64,000 nucleotides of DNA from JABDMH01 sp965223105 (GTDB taxonomy: Bacteria > Bacteroidota > Bacteroidia > Chitinophagales > Saprospiraceae), in contig OZ244987.1 in NCBI GenBank assembly GCA_965223105.1, forward strand, positions 4,464,001 through 4,528,000, written 5' to 3'. Of this stretch, positions 17,313-26,184 are shown in pieces (the stretch's first letter is position 1; each line of letters opens with the position of its first letter). The position numbers and the translations under genes were made by a program. Under the pieces are notes generated by a model, which was not told the DNA's origin, ran no database searches, and worked only from the letters and a program-made list of their open reading frames with translations.

Positions 17313-18431
17313 TCAGTGATCGGCAGCTCCGACGATCGTAATTACTGGTCCACCCATATCCTGACGGACCAAGGCAGGCCTTCCCAAAAGTTGCAGACAA
17401 GTGCTTGCCAGTTGATTTTGCCACAGTCGTTTATCCATATCTCGAACTTCTCCCAGCGGCGCAATTCTAGGACCTAGTGCTGCAATCCAGATTGCATTCG
17501 AACCCTCATAGGTCTTCCCATGACTTTTCCATTCTCCTTTCCTGTAATCTCCTCGACCGTGATCGGTCGTAATGATAAAAGCGGTCTTGTCTTGATACTG
17601 GGAATCCTGCTGCACATACTGCCATAGCTCTTGAATAAATTTGTCCGTTTGATGTGCTGACTTCAAGTAATGATCATACCGGCCATCGTGGGCAAAATCG
17701 TCGGTTTCACCATAGGATATGTACACCACCCGGGGTCCATATTGTTGAATATACTGTAAGGCATAATGATGGGTAAAAGCATCGAGGCGTACCGAGGACC
17801 AAGGACTGGGAATTTCTTCTTGCAGTTCGTTGAGAAATACTTCCCTTGTGCTTAGGTTTTGATGCGTTGCTCTTCGAAAACCCGCATTGACGGGAATTTT
17901 GCTTCTCTCCTCGTTGATGATGTACGGAAACACGTCCCAAGAGCCAAAGGCTGCGACTCTACCACGAAATTCAGGAAGTTGATTCAAATACTCTAATATG
18001 GTAGTATCGGGATTATTGACTTTTGCGTTTGAGTGTATCGCAGCTGCATTCGTCTTTCCACAAAGTATCTCAGCGTAGCCCGGGTAAGAAAACCAAAAAA
18101 TGTTACTACAATTCACCTCGCTGCCCAAGTTTCGGTTGCCGTAAAGTTGACCTTCATGAGCAATAGTACCCCAAAAAAAAGGCAGCAGGGTCTCCCTACG
18201 TTGCATAGGGTTAGATCGCCAAAACATCTCTTTCAGCTCCTTGGTATCTTTTACAAACTCGGAATCATCGATCAGATGTGGATCAGCACCGGTAAAAAGC
18301 TCTTGCCAGCGAAGACCGTCCAGCGTAATCAGAAACAAATTTTCGACTGGTTGCCCCAAAGCCGCGACCACACCGCCACAGCAAATGATACTGATCAAAA
18401 CAATCCTAAAAATGTGACGGATGCCTAGCAT
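17313..18431 (-). CDS. Alkaline-phosphatase-superfamily secreted protein
   Basis: 372 residues with an N-terminal signal segment. LFLITLDGLRWQELFTGAD gives the first metal-binding Asp, SYPGYAEILCGKTN sits at the nucleophile position, YGETDDFAHDGRYDHY supplies further metal ligands, and TTDHGRGDY the last Asp-His. This is the order of the phosphodiesterase/phosphoglycerate-mutase-like branch of the alkaline phosphatase superfamily. Members hydrolyse phosphate or sulfate esters. The Ser/Thr nucleophile cannot be fixed by eye. The gene is divergent from the serine hydrolase at 18686. Confidence 0.8.
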   Translation of the reverse strand: MLGIRHIFRIVLISIICCGGVVAALGQPVENLFLITLDGLRWQELFTGADPHLIDDSEFVKDTKELKEMFWRSNPMQRRETLLPFFWGTIAHEGQLYGNRNLGSEVNCSNIFWFSYPGYAEILCGKTNAAAIHSNAKVNNPDTTILEYLNQLPEFRGRVAAFGSWDVFPYIINEERSKIPVNAGFRRATHQNLSTREVFLNELQEEIPSPWSSVRLDAFTHHYALQYIQQYGPRVVYISYGETDDFAHDGRYDHYLKSAHQTDKFIQELWQYVQQDSQYQDKTAFIITTDHGRGDYRKGEWKSHGKTYEGSNAIWIAALGPRIAPLGEVRDMDKRLWQNQLASTCLQLLGRPALVRQDMGGPVITIVGAADH

Positions 18432-18685
18432 ATGTGCATGTTTGAAATGTGCCTATGAATATGAGTCTTTTATGGTGAAAGTTTGGCAAATCATGCCTCA
18501 AATCAGTGACAATACATTTACTTTTTGGTGATGTTGCTTCGATCTGGCATAATTTTCGACGCAATAGAGCTGCATCCTTGGCGTTAAATCTCCGTAATAC
18601 TCCCGGCTCAAAGTACAAAGCATACCGTTCAACTTACATTTCGCTTGGTACCATCAGTTATCTTTTCGGAAGTCATAAAACCAAA

Positions 18686-19903
18686 ATGAAAGCACTCATT
18701 CGTATCAGCATGCTTTGTGTGTTCCCCCTGATACCCCATAATTTACAATGGGCCGAAATCACATGGGAACCACCTGTTTTAGCAACTCTGGGCATTCACG
18801 AGGCGATGCCACCCCAGTTTATTAGTGAATTTAGGTCCTATTTCCAATCAGAAATGGACCGGGAAGGCAGCCCCGGTGCCGCAGTAGCCATCATAAAAGA
18901 CGACCAGCTGGTATTTCTTGAGGGCTTTGGTTTAAGAAGCACAAAAGGTCAAGAAAAAGTAGATACCGAAACCCTTTTTCGCATCGGCAGTTTGTCTAAA
19001 GGTTTTGCCGGTGTACTCAGTGCTCTGCTGGTTGCGGATACCGTCTTTAGCTGGCAAGATCGAATCTGTCGCTACCTCCCAGATTTTGAAACCATAAATC
19101 AAGTGCAATCGGATCGGATTGCAATTGGCCATCTTCTATCGCATACCACAGGCCTAGCCCGGCATGCTTATACCAATTTGCTGGAAGAAGGACTTTCTCC
19201 GATTGAGATTTTACCCGAATTTCAACTAGTCGACTTACACGGTCCCGAAGGTCAGTATTTCGCCTATCAAAATGTTGCCTTTGCATTTATCGAGGAAATC
19301 ATTAGACAATCAACCGGGTCCCACTATGGGGAAGTTCTGTCAGAAAGAATTTTTCAACCATTACATATGCAAAGAGCTTCAACCAGCTTTACTGAGATCC
19401 AAAATGCAGAAAATGTAGCTCTGCCTCATCAGTTTTGGCGCCGGAAGGGACGATTCGTACAAGTCAAACTCAATCAGAAATATTATAATGCGGTATCAGC
19501 TGGAGGAATCAATGCCTCAATTTCTGAAATGGCTCAATGGATGCATCTCCTACTGGGCAATCGTCCAGACATAGTTTCGGAAGAAGTCCTTGATGATGTT
19601 TTTGCACCGGCAGTACAGACTCCAAGGAGATCACTTTTTCAAAGAAAATATGGCCTGCAGAAAGCCTTTTATGCCAAGGGCTGGCGTGTTATTGATTTTC
19701 ATGATCGCCGATTGATCTACCACGGAGGTTCCGTCAACGACTATCGAAGTGAAATTGCCATAGATCGGGAAAACCGAATTGCTGTTTGTGCATTGTTTAA
19801 TGCACAAAATAATCTGGCAAATCACATCGTTCCTGACTTCTTTGCCCAATACGGGAAATTTGTGAAGGGAAACAGCTCAATGACAAGTTTGGCCAAAACT
19901 TAA
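18686..19903 (+). CDS. Serine beta-lactamase-like hydrolase (class C / AmpC fold)
   Basis: From the Met at 18686, which starts a hydrophobic leader, the protein has 405 residues. The penicillin-binding/AmpC fold motifs are visible: SLSK (Ser102-Lys105) in RIGSLSKGFAG, the YxN-like FAYQNVAF, and YHGGSVNDY in place of KTG. The family includes D-aminopeptidases, esterases and peptidoglycan-acting enzymes; a true beta-lactamase role should not be assumed. The open frame continues 60 codons upstream, but that part has no signal-like character and overlaps the divergent promoter region. Confidence 0.85.
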   Translation: MKALIRISMLCVFPLIPHNLQWAEITWEPPVLATLGIHEAMPPQFISEFRSYFQSEMDREGSPGAAVAIIKDDQLVFLEGFGLRSTKGQEKVDTETLFRIGSLSKGFAGVLSALLVADTVFSWQDRICRYLPDFETINQVQSDRIAIGHLLSHTTGLARHAYTNLLEEGLSPIEILPEFQLVDLHGPEGQYFAYQNVAFAFIEEIIRQSTGSHYGEVLSERIFQPLHMQRASTSFTEIQNAENVALPHQFWRRKGRFVQVKLNQKYYNAVSAGGINASISEMAQWMHLLLGNRPDIVSEEVLDDVFAPAVQTPRRSLFQRKYGLQKAFYAKGWRVIDFHDRRLIYHGGSVNDYRSEIAIDRENRIAVCALFNAQNNLANHIVPDFFAQYGKFVKGNSSMTSLAKT

Positions 19904-20282
19904 CGAGTTAGCATTACTTGCTGACGAGTTTGTAATTCTGGCTTCTGGGCATTTCTGGGTTCGGTGTCCTGGGTTCTTGGTTGATTAGCATGCTTGAAGT
20001 TCGACCTTCTTACACTCTTCCAATGACATTCCTATACTTCTCACATTAATAGTCTATAGTTTTTTATCCAGAGCTCCAAAGCTGTTCTAAGTCTTTGATC
20101 TTTAGCAGTTCGGATTGGGTCAAGATCATAGGCAATTTGGCTCCATCCACCTACCTATTAGCAGGCCTCACCTAGTTTGCAGAGGAGAATGCGAGGGTTG
20201 GTCGGGTGCCATGCCGGAATTGACCAAAGACAAACGCAGCCTAGATGGTCGGTCAGTTAACAGCCTGCCGGTTTGATGGAAA
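19904..20282. other. Gap without supported gene
   Basis: The 442-bp space between the convergent stops at 19903 and 20346 contains, besides the terminator at 20283, no reading frame or recognised repeat that I can support. Confidence 0.5.
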
Positions 20283-20313
20283 AAGAATGACTGAGGAATC
20301 CTCAGCCATTCTT
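20283..20313 (-). terminator. Intrinsic terminator of the T9SS cargo gene
   Basis: A 15-bp stem (AAGAATG-CTGAGGA against TCCTCAG-CATTCTT, one mismatch) with a minimal loop. On the minus strand the stem runs into TTCTTTTTCC. It lies 32 bp after the stop of the 20346-21173 gene. Confidence 0.85.
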
Positions 20314-20345
20314 AACCAATAAATCCGCTTAAATCTGTTTGTTTT

Positions 20346-21173
20346 TTAGAGTTTGATAAACCTCTTGGTTTGAATACCCTCATTACTTGCCATTCTGACA
20401 AAGTAAATGCCTGAGGGCAAGTCATTCACCGCCACTTCTAGGTTGTTGCTCAAGCCATGTATGGCTCGCTCTTGCATCAATTGTCCTGTTGCGCTAACGA
20501 TCTGCAACTCTTCAGGAACCACCTCCTGAGCGGACCATTGGATTCGCAGGTAGTCGACAGTGGGATTGGGAGATAGTTTCAATGCAATGGCCTCCTGAAC
20601 ATTGGCAATGCCGGCTCCAAGAGCTTCCTCCAGAACTAGAAAGGCAGTGTCAGGATCATCTCCCGCAGGGCTAAAACTATTGTTGACCGCATTACCGGCA
20701 GCATAAAACGTAACAGCACCAGTACCGACATCGGGCGATGTCCATGGTATTTCCCACGTGCCGTCTTCGGCACGCGAACTGTGCTCAATGTAATTGACAT
20801 TATTCAGGGTGACTACTTGGGTACCACCCACAGTATCGGCAAACATCCCACTGCCCACATTGTTTTCGTCAAGGGCAACTGCCTGGAAACCATACCCTGA
20901 AGCTCCCTCGGCCAGGATCGAAACCTGGAGGGTGTAGGCTGTGGACGGCTCATACTCACTAATTGTATCACCAGCTTCAGATACCACCGTGAGATTCAGC
21001 ATTGTTCCAAAATCTCCACCAGAGTGGCACATGGTACAATAGGTATTTCCATCTTGGGATAAAGGTCCTCCCGTCACATCCAACTGTTGGGATGTTCCTG
21101 GCCCTCCTGAAAAGCTCAGAAAGAGCGTAAAGGCAAATAGTAAGAGTGTGAGGAGTACAGCTGTTCTTTTCAT
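20346..21173 (-). CDS. T9SS cargo with choice-of-anchor-V-like domain and CxxCH motif
   Basis: 275 residues: a signal peptide, then GGPLSQDGNTYCTMCHSGGDF containing a single CTMCH (CxxCH, the haem c attachment motif), a beta-sandwich with YGFQAVALDENN and WEIPWTSPDVGTGAVTFYAAGNAVN, and a C-terminal T9SS type A sorting domain (LKLSPNPTVDYLRI ... GIYFVRMASN ... KRFIKL). The protein should pass the outer membrane by the type IX system and be anchored at the surface. The middle domain matches the Reeler-like 'choice-of-anchor V' group. Haem binding is possible but unproven. A monocistronic gene with its own terminator. Confidence 0.85.
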   Translation of the reverse strand: MKRTAVLLTLLLFAFTLFLSFSGGPGTSQQLDVTGGPLSQDGNTYCTMCHSGGDFGTMLNLTVVSEAGDTISEYEPSTAYTLQVSILAEGASGYGFQAVALDENNVGSGMFADTVGGTQVVTLNNVNYIEHSSRAEDGTWEIPWTSPDVGTGAVTFYAAGNAVNNSFSPAGDDPDTAFLVLEEALGAGIANVQEAIALKLSPNPTVDYLRIQWSAQEVVPEELQIVSATGQLMQERAIHGLSNNLEVAVNDLPSGIYFVRMASNEGIQTKRFIKL

Positions 21174-21362
21174 TAGATTGTATTTAGATGATTAAGCGAA
21201 TTCATTTGTTGGGGTACTTAATGTCTTCCTCCCGGTATTTACACGCTGTTAATATCGATTATTTGCCTACCGATTAAAAATGTGAAGCTCTCAAACTTCC
21301 CGAATAAGGTCTTTTCATGACCGAACTAGTATCGTCCGACTGTCAATGAGCATCAACTGATT

Positions 21363-22484
21363 TCATGGATTTGGTACCTCTGACTCTCCAAAGCCGATTC
21401 CCAAAAACAGTTTGGGAGCACCTTGAAATGCTCTTCCTGGCCAACTCCCTACCGGACTGGACAATACCAATCGAATGGCTTCCTCATCACATCCATAGCC
21501 CAGGGATCTGACGACCTTGACATCAGTGGGCACACCCCTTGGATCGATCGCTAACTGCAGTTGAACGATCCCCGCAATACCCAAATCCCGCGCTTCGGGG
21601 GGGTATTTTTGCTGACTCTTGACGTATTCCTGAAAAGCTTGCCAGTGCTCAGCTTGGAAAGCAACGGACTTTGAGGTTTGAGCTTTAGTCAACCTGCTGG
21701 TTCCTGACTTGGTCATCAGGGCATGTAATGTAATCGTAACATCTGAATCACTTTCGATGAGATTGAGTAAGATGAGGTCATGATAATCCTCATGACGAAA
21801 TCTCAAAATCTGACTTCGCTCTGATGCAATCAACTCAAAATGCCCATCAGGTGCTGTCAGAGTCTCTTGCCCCTGCGGAATCTTCTCGACGATCACTTCA
21901 CTCAATCTATGTCCCGTTTCATCCTGAACGAAACCTTTGAACACAATCTCATTCTCCTTGGCCACCACGGATGCTGCAGAATTAGAAGCCTCTTGCCGTA
22001 ACCTACGTTCAGGATTCTGGGATTCCCCGACGTCATCTTTCAGTGCAGCTGTTTCAAATGACCCTTGCCGTTCGAGTTCTTCTCCGAATTCTTCCAGGGA
22101 AGAAGACTGTTGCTCCATAGTACCTGTAACTCGTTGAGCATCTGACTCAGAGGATATTTCTCCAGTTGAAGAAGACAAATCCGTTGCGCTCTGAGTTCTT
22201 ATGGAATCGCCTCCAAATTGATACACCAACCAACCAGCAGCAACGACAAACAAAATCGTGGCCGCGATTGACCAATGGTGGCGGCGCACTACATTTCTAG
22301 GGAGAGCAGACCGGATCTGGCTTAGTGTTTCTCTGTAGTTGGAAGGATAATTTTGATATCCTTCAATGGCTTCCTGCAGGAAGGGATCGCTTTTAGCCAA
22401 CTCTTCCAAAGCAGCAGTTTCCTCATCAGTAAGCTGATGGATTGCCATTTTCCTCAATAGTCTCCTTGAATTATCTTTCTCCAT
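21363..22484 (-). CDS. Anti-sigma-like membrane protein fused to TonB C-terminal domain
   Basis: 373 residues. About 1-75 is a cytoplasmic, anti-sigma-like region (RRLLRKMAIHQLTDEETAALEELAKSDP cut here: HQLTDEETAALEELAKSDP). A single membrane helix follows at about 77-97 (WSIAATILFVVAAGWLVYQF). A Ser/Glu-rich stretch precedes a short carboxypeptidase-regulatory-like segment (FVQDETGHRLSEVIVEK). The end is a TonB C-terminal domain (YPPEARDLGIAGIVQLQ, DVKVVRSLGYGCDEEAIRLV). It overlaps the upstream ECF sigma gene by 14 bp. I infer a trans-envelope signalling or energising device in which the TonB part touches a periplasmic or receptor partner and the cytoplasmic part controls the sigma factor. 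Confidence 0.8.
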   Translation of the reverse strand: MEKDNSRRLLRKMAIHQLTDEETAALEELAKSDPFLQEAIEGYQNYPSNYRETLSQIRSALPRNVVRRHHWSIAATILFVVAAGWLVYQFGGDSIRTQSATDLSSSTGEISSESDAQRVTGTMEQQSSSLEEFGEELERQGSFETAALKDDVGESQNPERRLRQEASNSAASVVAKENEIVFKGFVQDETGHRLSEVIVEKIPQGQETLTAPDGHFELIASERSQILRFRHEDYHDLILLNLIESDSDVTITLHALMTKSGTSRLTKAQTSKSVAFQAEHWQAFQEYVKSQQKYPPEARDLGIAGIVQLQLAIDPRGVPTDVKVVRSLGYGCDEEAIRLVLSSPVGSWPGRAFQGAPKLFLGIGFGESEVPNP

Positions 22485-23037
22485 CCAAACAGTTCCTTAA
22501 ATTCCTCCTTCCGTTCTGAATATATGAACGAACACGATCTCGCGGTACTTCAAGCCTCTGTGCAATGTCGATGTAGGATAATCCCTCAAAGTAAAAAAGC
22601 TCGATGCACCTCTTCTGTTCAGTTGGCAATCCATGGATGCACTTATATAATTTCCCATATTCATCAACCAGCTCAAACTCCTTATCATGATGCAACATTC
22701 CATCAAGATGCATAATAAGGTCACTCAGGGGGGCTATATTTTTAGTCCCTTTCCGCAATTCTTGTAAGCAATAGTTCTTTGAAACCACGTAGAGCCAACT
22801 CCTAAAGTTCTTCACCTGGTGACCTGGCAACTTCTGAATGAGCATCTCAAAGATTTGCATGACTGCGTCCTTGCTTCGTTCCTCTTCTTTGAAATACTTC
22901 AGACAGACACCATAGACATGCTCGATATATCGATCATACAGTTGGGCGAGGGTCTTCAGATTGTTGTCTTGGAGAAATCTATTTAGTAACTCCTCATCAG
23001 AGGCTTCTGATTGATCTGTTATCCTCAGAAAATTCAT
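22471..23037 (-). CDS. ECF-type RNA polymerase sigma factor
   Basis: 188 residues from the Met at 23037 (MNFLRITDQSEASDEEL); an earlier in-frame ATG at 23088 adds 17 residues. Region 2 is LYDRYIEHVYGVCLKYF ... DAVMQIFEMLI with FRSWLYVVSKNYCLQELR. Region 4 is LPTEQKRCIELFYFEGLSY followed by an HTH, DIAQRLEVPRDRVRSYIQNG. A TAATTTTG box at 23102-23109 (minus strand) fits the Bacteroidota -7 element and would leave a leader before the 23037 start, but no clear -33 TTTG was found. The downstream anti-sigma/TonB fusion overlaps it, the typical arrangement for regulated ECF factors. Confidence 0.9.
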   Translation of the reverse strand: MNFLRITDQSEASDEELLNRFLQDNNLKTLAQLYDRYIEHVYGVCLKYFKEEERSKDAVMQIFEMLIQKLPGHQVKNFRSWLYVVSKNYCLQELRKGTKNIAPLSDLIMHLDGMLHHDKEFELVDEYGKLYKCIHGLPTEQKRCIELFYFEGLSYIDIAQRLEVPRDRVRSYIQNGRRNLRNCLDGER

Positions 23038-23088
23038 CCTTGAGTAGGCAAAGACAATGGTTCTCCTGGATACGATATCTTCTGGCAA

Positions 23089-23467
23089 TGACCCATCAAA
23101 ACAAAATTACAACTTAGGAATCGATCATTTCGTACAGAATCCCTTTACAATGCTGACTTCGAGCACATCCTCCTGGGATTCAAATAAAGGTCTTTTCGCC
23201 CTAAGGCACAAAATGAAAAATTGATTTTTGACCTTACATTTACATGGTGCTAAGAACTAAATTTACTGTACCACAACGAGCATTTCTAAAGAATGCCATC
23301 TTGATGTTGAGCATCTTTCCACTTTCTGCCCAGCAATTTAAGTCTCTCCAACTTTTACTTGGGGCCTCACAGGTAAGTTACATTTTGGCATACCGATGTC
23401 GGCAAACAAACGGGTTGGATTTAGGTTTAGAAAGTTGTCAATCGAAGTAGGATTGAATTTGTCCGAT
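23089..23467. other. Divergent regulatory gap
   Basis: This space separates the divergent sigma-factor and DUF6282 genes. Apart from the TAATTTTG -7-like box at 23102-23109 (minus strand), I see no gene. A short open stretch at 23244-23450 has no signal or domain and is probably leader. Confidence 0.4.
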
Positions 23468-24397
23468 ATGAATAGCAACACTTTTCTCCTTTTGCTCTTT
23501 ATTCTGCCTTTATACCCCGTACTGGTTGCTGGCCAAATTGTTGATGGTCAGGTGGATAGTCTCATTAGGGGCTCCATCGATTTTCACATTCACTCAGCAC
23601 CTGATGTTGTGAAACGCAGCATCAATGATTTGGAAGCTGCCAGATCAGCTGCAGAGGTAGGTATGCAGGCCATTGTTTTGAAGAGCCACGTGGCCAGTAC
23701 CGCGGGCCGGGCGAGCCTGGTCAACGAAATAGTGGCAGGTATCCAGGTATACGGAGGGATAACACTCAATACCGCCGTGGGAGGGATCAATCCAGAAGCA
23801 GTTCGGACCATGATCAAGATCAGCCCAAAATGGGGAAAGGTGGTTTGGCTTCCCACGATTGATGCCGCCAAAATAGAGGTAATTCGTGATGGCATTCTGA
23901 TCCCGGAAATGATCCAGGTGCTAAAACTAATCGCTGAACATGATCTGGTATTGGCCACCGGGCATCTTTCTCCTTCGCAGATAAAAATAGTGGTCCAACA
24001 AGCCAAGAATCATGGTATTCAGTATATTCTGGGAACACATGCACTTGCCAGAGAACCCAACTTGGACTTAGATATGTTGCGTTGGTTGACTCAACATGGC
24101 GTCATCATAGAATTGACCTATTTGAGCTATTTAATGAGACCTGATTCGGATATAGATCAAATACGGTCAGATCACCAGGTTGGCATTAAAGAAATGGTGG
24201 AGTCAATAAATGTTCTGGGAGCCGAGCATTTTCTCCTGAGCACAGACTTGGGTAAATCGAAAATCGCACACCCTGTAGACGGCTTACGGGATTTCATCCA
24301 GTTGCTCCTGCAGGGAGGTTGCACACCTACTCAGCTGGAGGTCATGCTGAAGCGTAATCCAAAGCAGCTATTGGGCATCTTGGATGACGAAGATTAA
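23468..24397 (+). CDS. DUF6282-type amidohydrolase-like secreted protein
   Basis: 309 residues from the Met at 23468, which begins a signal peptide (MNSNTFLLLLFILPLYPVLV). IDFHIHSAPDVVKR carries the HxH metal motif of amidohydrolase/PHP-like barrels. Further candidate ligands are His in VLKSHVAST, ATGHLSPSQ and GTHALAREP, and Asp in LSTDLGKS near the end. This order fits the DUF6282 family of unknown activity. The position of the four His and the final Asp suggests an active metal-dependent hydrolase. It stands alone on the plus strand. Confidence 0.78.
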   Translation: MNSNTFLLLLFILPLYPVLVAGQIVDGQVDSLIRGSIDFHIHSAPDVVKRSINDLEAARSAAEVGMQAIVLKSHVASTAGRASLVNEIVAGIQVYGGITLNTAVGGINPEAVRTMIKISPKWGKVVWLPTIDAAKIEVIRDGILIPEMIQVLKLIAEHDLVLATGHLSPSQIKIVVQQAKNHGIQYILGTHALAREPNLDLDMLRWLTQHGVIIELTYLSYLMRPDSDIDQIRSDHQVGIKEMVESINVLGAEHFLLSTDLGKSKIAHPVDGLRDFIQLLLQGGCTPTQLEVMLKRNPKQLLGILDDED

Positions 24398-24580
24398 ATC
24401 ATACCGATTATGACGGAGCTGGATTTGGTCAAGACATCACACGAATTTCGAGATATCTTTCACACAACACTAGGCAGGAAAGATGAATGTGACGTGATCT
24501 AATGGCAAGTGATCATTTGGTCCAACCAAGGTTTACCTACGACCATCCAAAATACAATTTGAACGATCTTCAAGCCAATT

Positions 24581-25918
24581 TTATCTGCTCCTCGGTATGG
24601 TCAGGATCTCTTTTTGTCTTCCATCCAAATAATGGAAATCCTCACCATCAAAATAACCATCTTCTTCCAACATGATACGAATGATCTTACCCCATTCCTT
24701 GATCTCCGAGGAAGCATTCAGCTCAATGGAGTAGGCTGTATTCTCAAAAAGGGGATAATCACCGGTACCCTTCACACCCTGCTGCTTGTCCCACATGCCG
24801 ATTGCCGGACCTGCTGCGTGACCATGCAAACCGATGGGATGGGTATAAATCGAGCCACGAATGCCCTCTGATTCCGCTTGGTCCAATGCTGCCTTCAGCA
24901 TCTCATTCCCCGTTCTGCCAGCAACAAACTGAGCTGTCAATATATCCTGCAAGCGATTTGCTTGTTGAAAAGCCTTCGTCAAAAAATCCGGAATATCGGT
25001 TTCACCTGGTTTCAACACATAAAAATGCTGTTGCTGATCGGTATTCAGGCGTAGATACGTGATACCAAAATCAACGTGCAGTAAGTCTCCAAACTGAATG
25101 GTTCGCAGATCTGGCCGTTTCGAAAAGGTTCGAAGGTGATCAAAATTCTCTGGATCATGACGTTGAATGCTAACCGTGGGATGAAACCAAGTCTTTAATC
25201 CAAGTTCTGTTACTCGCTGCCGCAACCACCAAACCACATCATCCGTGGTGGTGATGCCAGGATGAATCGAGATCTCCGAAAGACCTTCTTGCAAGATTTG
25301 ATGACCCAGGTGGCAGATCATGGGATAAATGGCTAATTCACGCTTTGACCGGGTTTCCAACCAAGCTATCGCAAGTCTCTCAGCAGATACGATCCGATCC
25401 TTGAATGTCTCGGGCAAAATATTCATGAATTCCTCATATTCAGTGTGCACCAAGCCATCCGCCAACCCAAAATATTCGGAAATATTGAGGCCTATCTTCT
25501 GCGGATTCTTTTCCCTGATGGTATTCACCAAAGCTTCCCATTGATCGGGATAGACATCAATATTCCAGGATCCCTGAAGCAAACGACCCACGGCATATCG
25601 GGCAATCGCCAATTTCTCTATCTCCTCTCCCTCACCTGGATCAAAAAACACCATAATGGTACGTCTCCGGGCTGACAACCATGTGCTGGGAAGCATGGTC
25701 TTCATGACAGGATCTTCATTGTACTCACGGGAAATAATTATCCACATATCAATGCCCTCGCGACGCATGAGCTTGGGCGGCAGGTTATCTATGCGGTCTT
25801 CCAAAATCTCGTCTACAATCCGCGCACGCTCGCGCTCCGGTAAGATTATAGGAACGAAGTCCTGGGCACTTAAAGAATAGCTGTTTGCAACAAAGAAAAC
25901 CAATAAAAATCTGATCAT
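24581..25918 (-). CDS. M24 family metallopeptidase (Xaa-Pro aminopeptidase-like)
   Basis: 445 residues with a signal peptide (MIRFLLVFFVANSYSLSA). After an N-terminal creatinase-type domain, the pita-bread domain shows LLHVDFGITYLRLNTD (two metal Asp), HPIGLHGHAAGP (metal His), YSIELNASS (Glu) and IMLEEDGYF (Glu). All five expected ligands of the dinuclear metal site are thus recognisable. It would remove N-terminal residues before proline, in the periplasm or outside the cell. Monocistronic. Confidence 0.88.
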   Translation of the reverse strand: MIRFLLVFFVANSYSLSAQDFVPIILPERERARIVDEILEDRIDNLPPKLMRREGIDMWIIISREYNEDPVMKTMLPSTWLSARRRTIMVFFDPGEGEEIEKLAIARYAVGRLLQGSWNIDVYPDQWEALVNTIREKNPQKIGLNISEYFGLADGLVHTEYEEFMNILPETFKDRIVSAERLAIAWLETRSKRELAIYPMICHLGHQILQEGLSEISIHPGITTTDDVVWWLRQRVTELGLKTWFHPTVSIQRHDPENFDHLRTFSKRPDLRTIQFGDLLHVDFGITYLRLNTDQQQHFYVLKPGETDIPDFLTKAFQQANRLQDILTAQFVAGRTGNEMLKAALDQAESEGIRGSIYTHPIGLHGHAAGPAIGMWDKQQGVKGTGDYPLFENTAYSIELNASSEIKEWGKIIRIMLEEDGYFDGEDFHYLDGRQKEILTIPRSR

Positions 25919-26184
25919 GACCTATTTTCATTAATAAAGTTCAAAACTACTGAAAAGCTTTGTGAGATCTACATCCGGGAGTTGAGCGACTATCTGATTG
26001 CATAGTAGTGCTCAGAAAATTTGGTGATGCTAAAATTCGATGATGAAGAAAAAAGTAGCGATGGCTTTCTGTAATAGAAACCACTCTCCCATCTATCTAG
26101 GTCATCAAAAGAAAATCAATGTGCACATTAGACAAATTTTCTTAAATCCCTTAACCAACTATTTGTGCCTTTTAGGTTGCCCCT

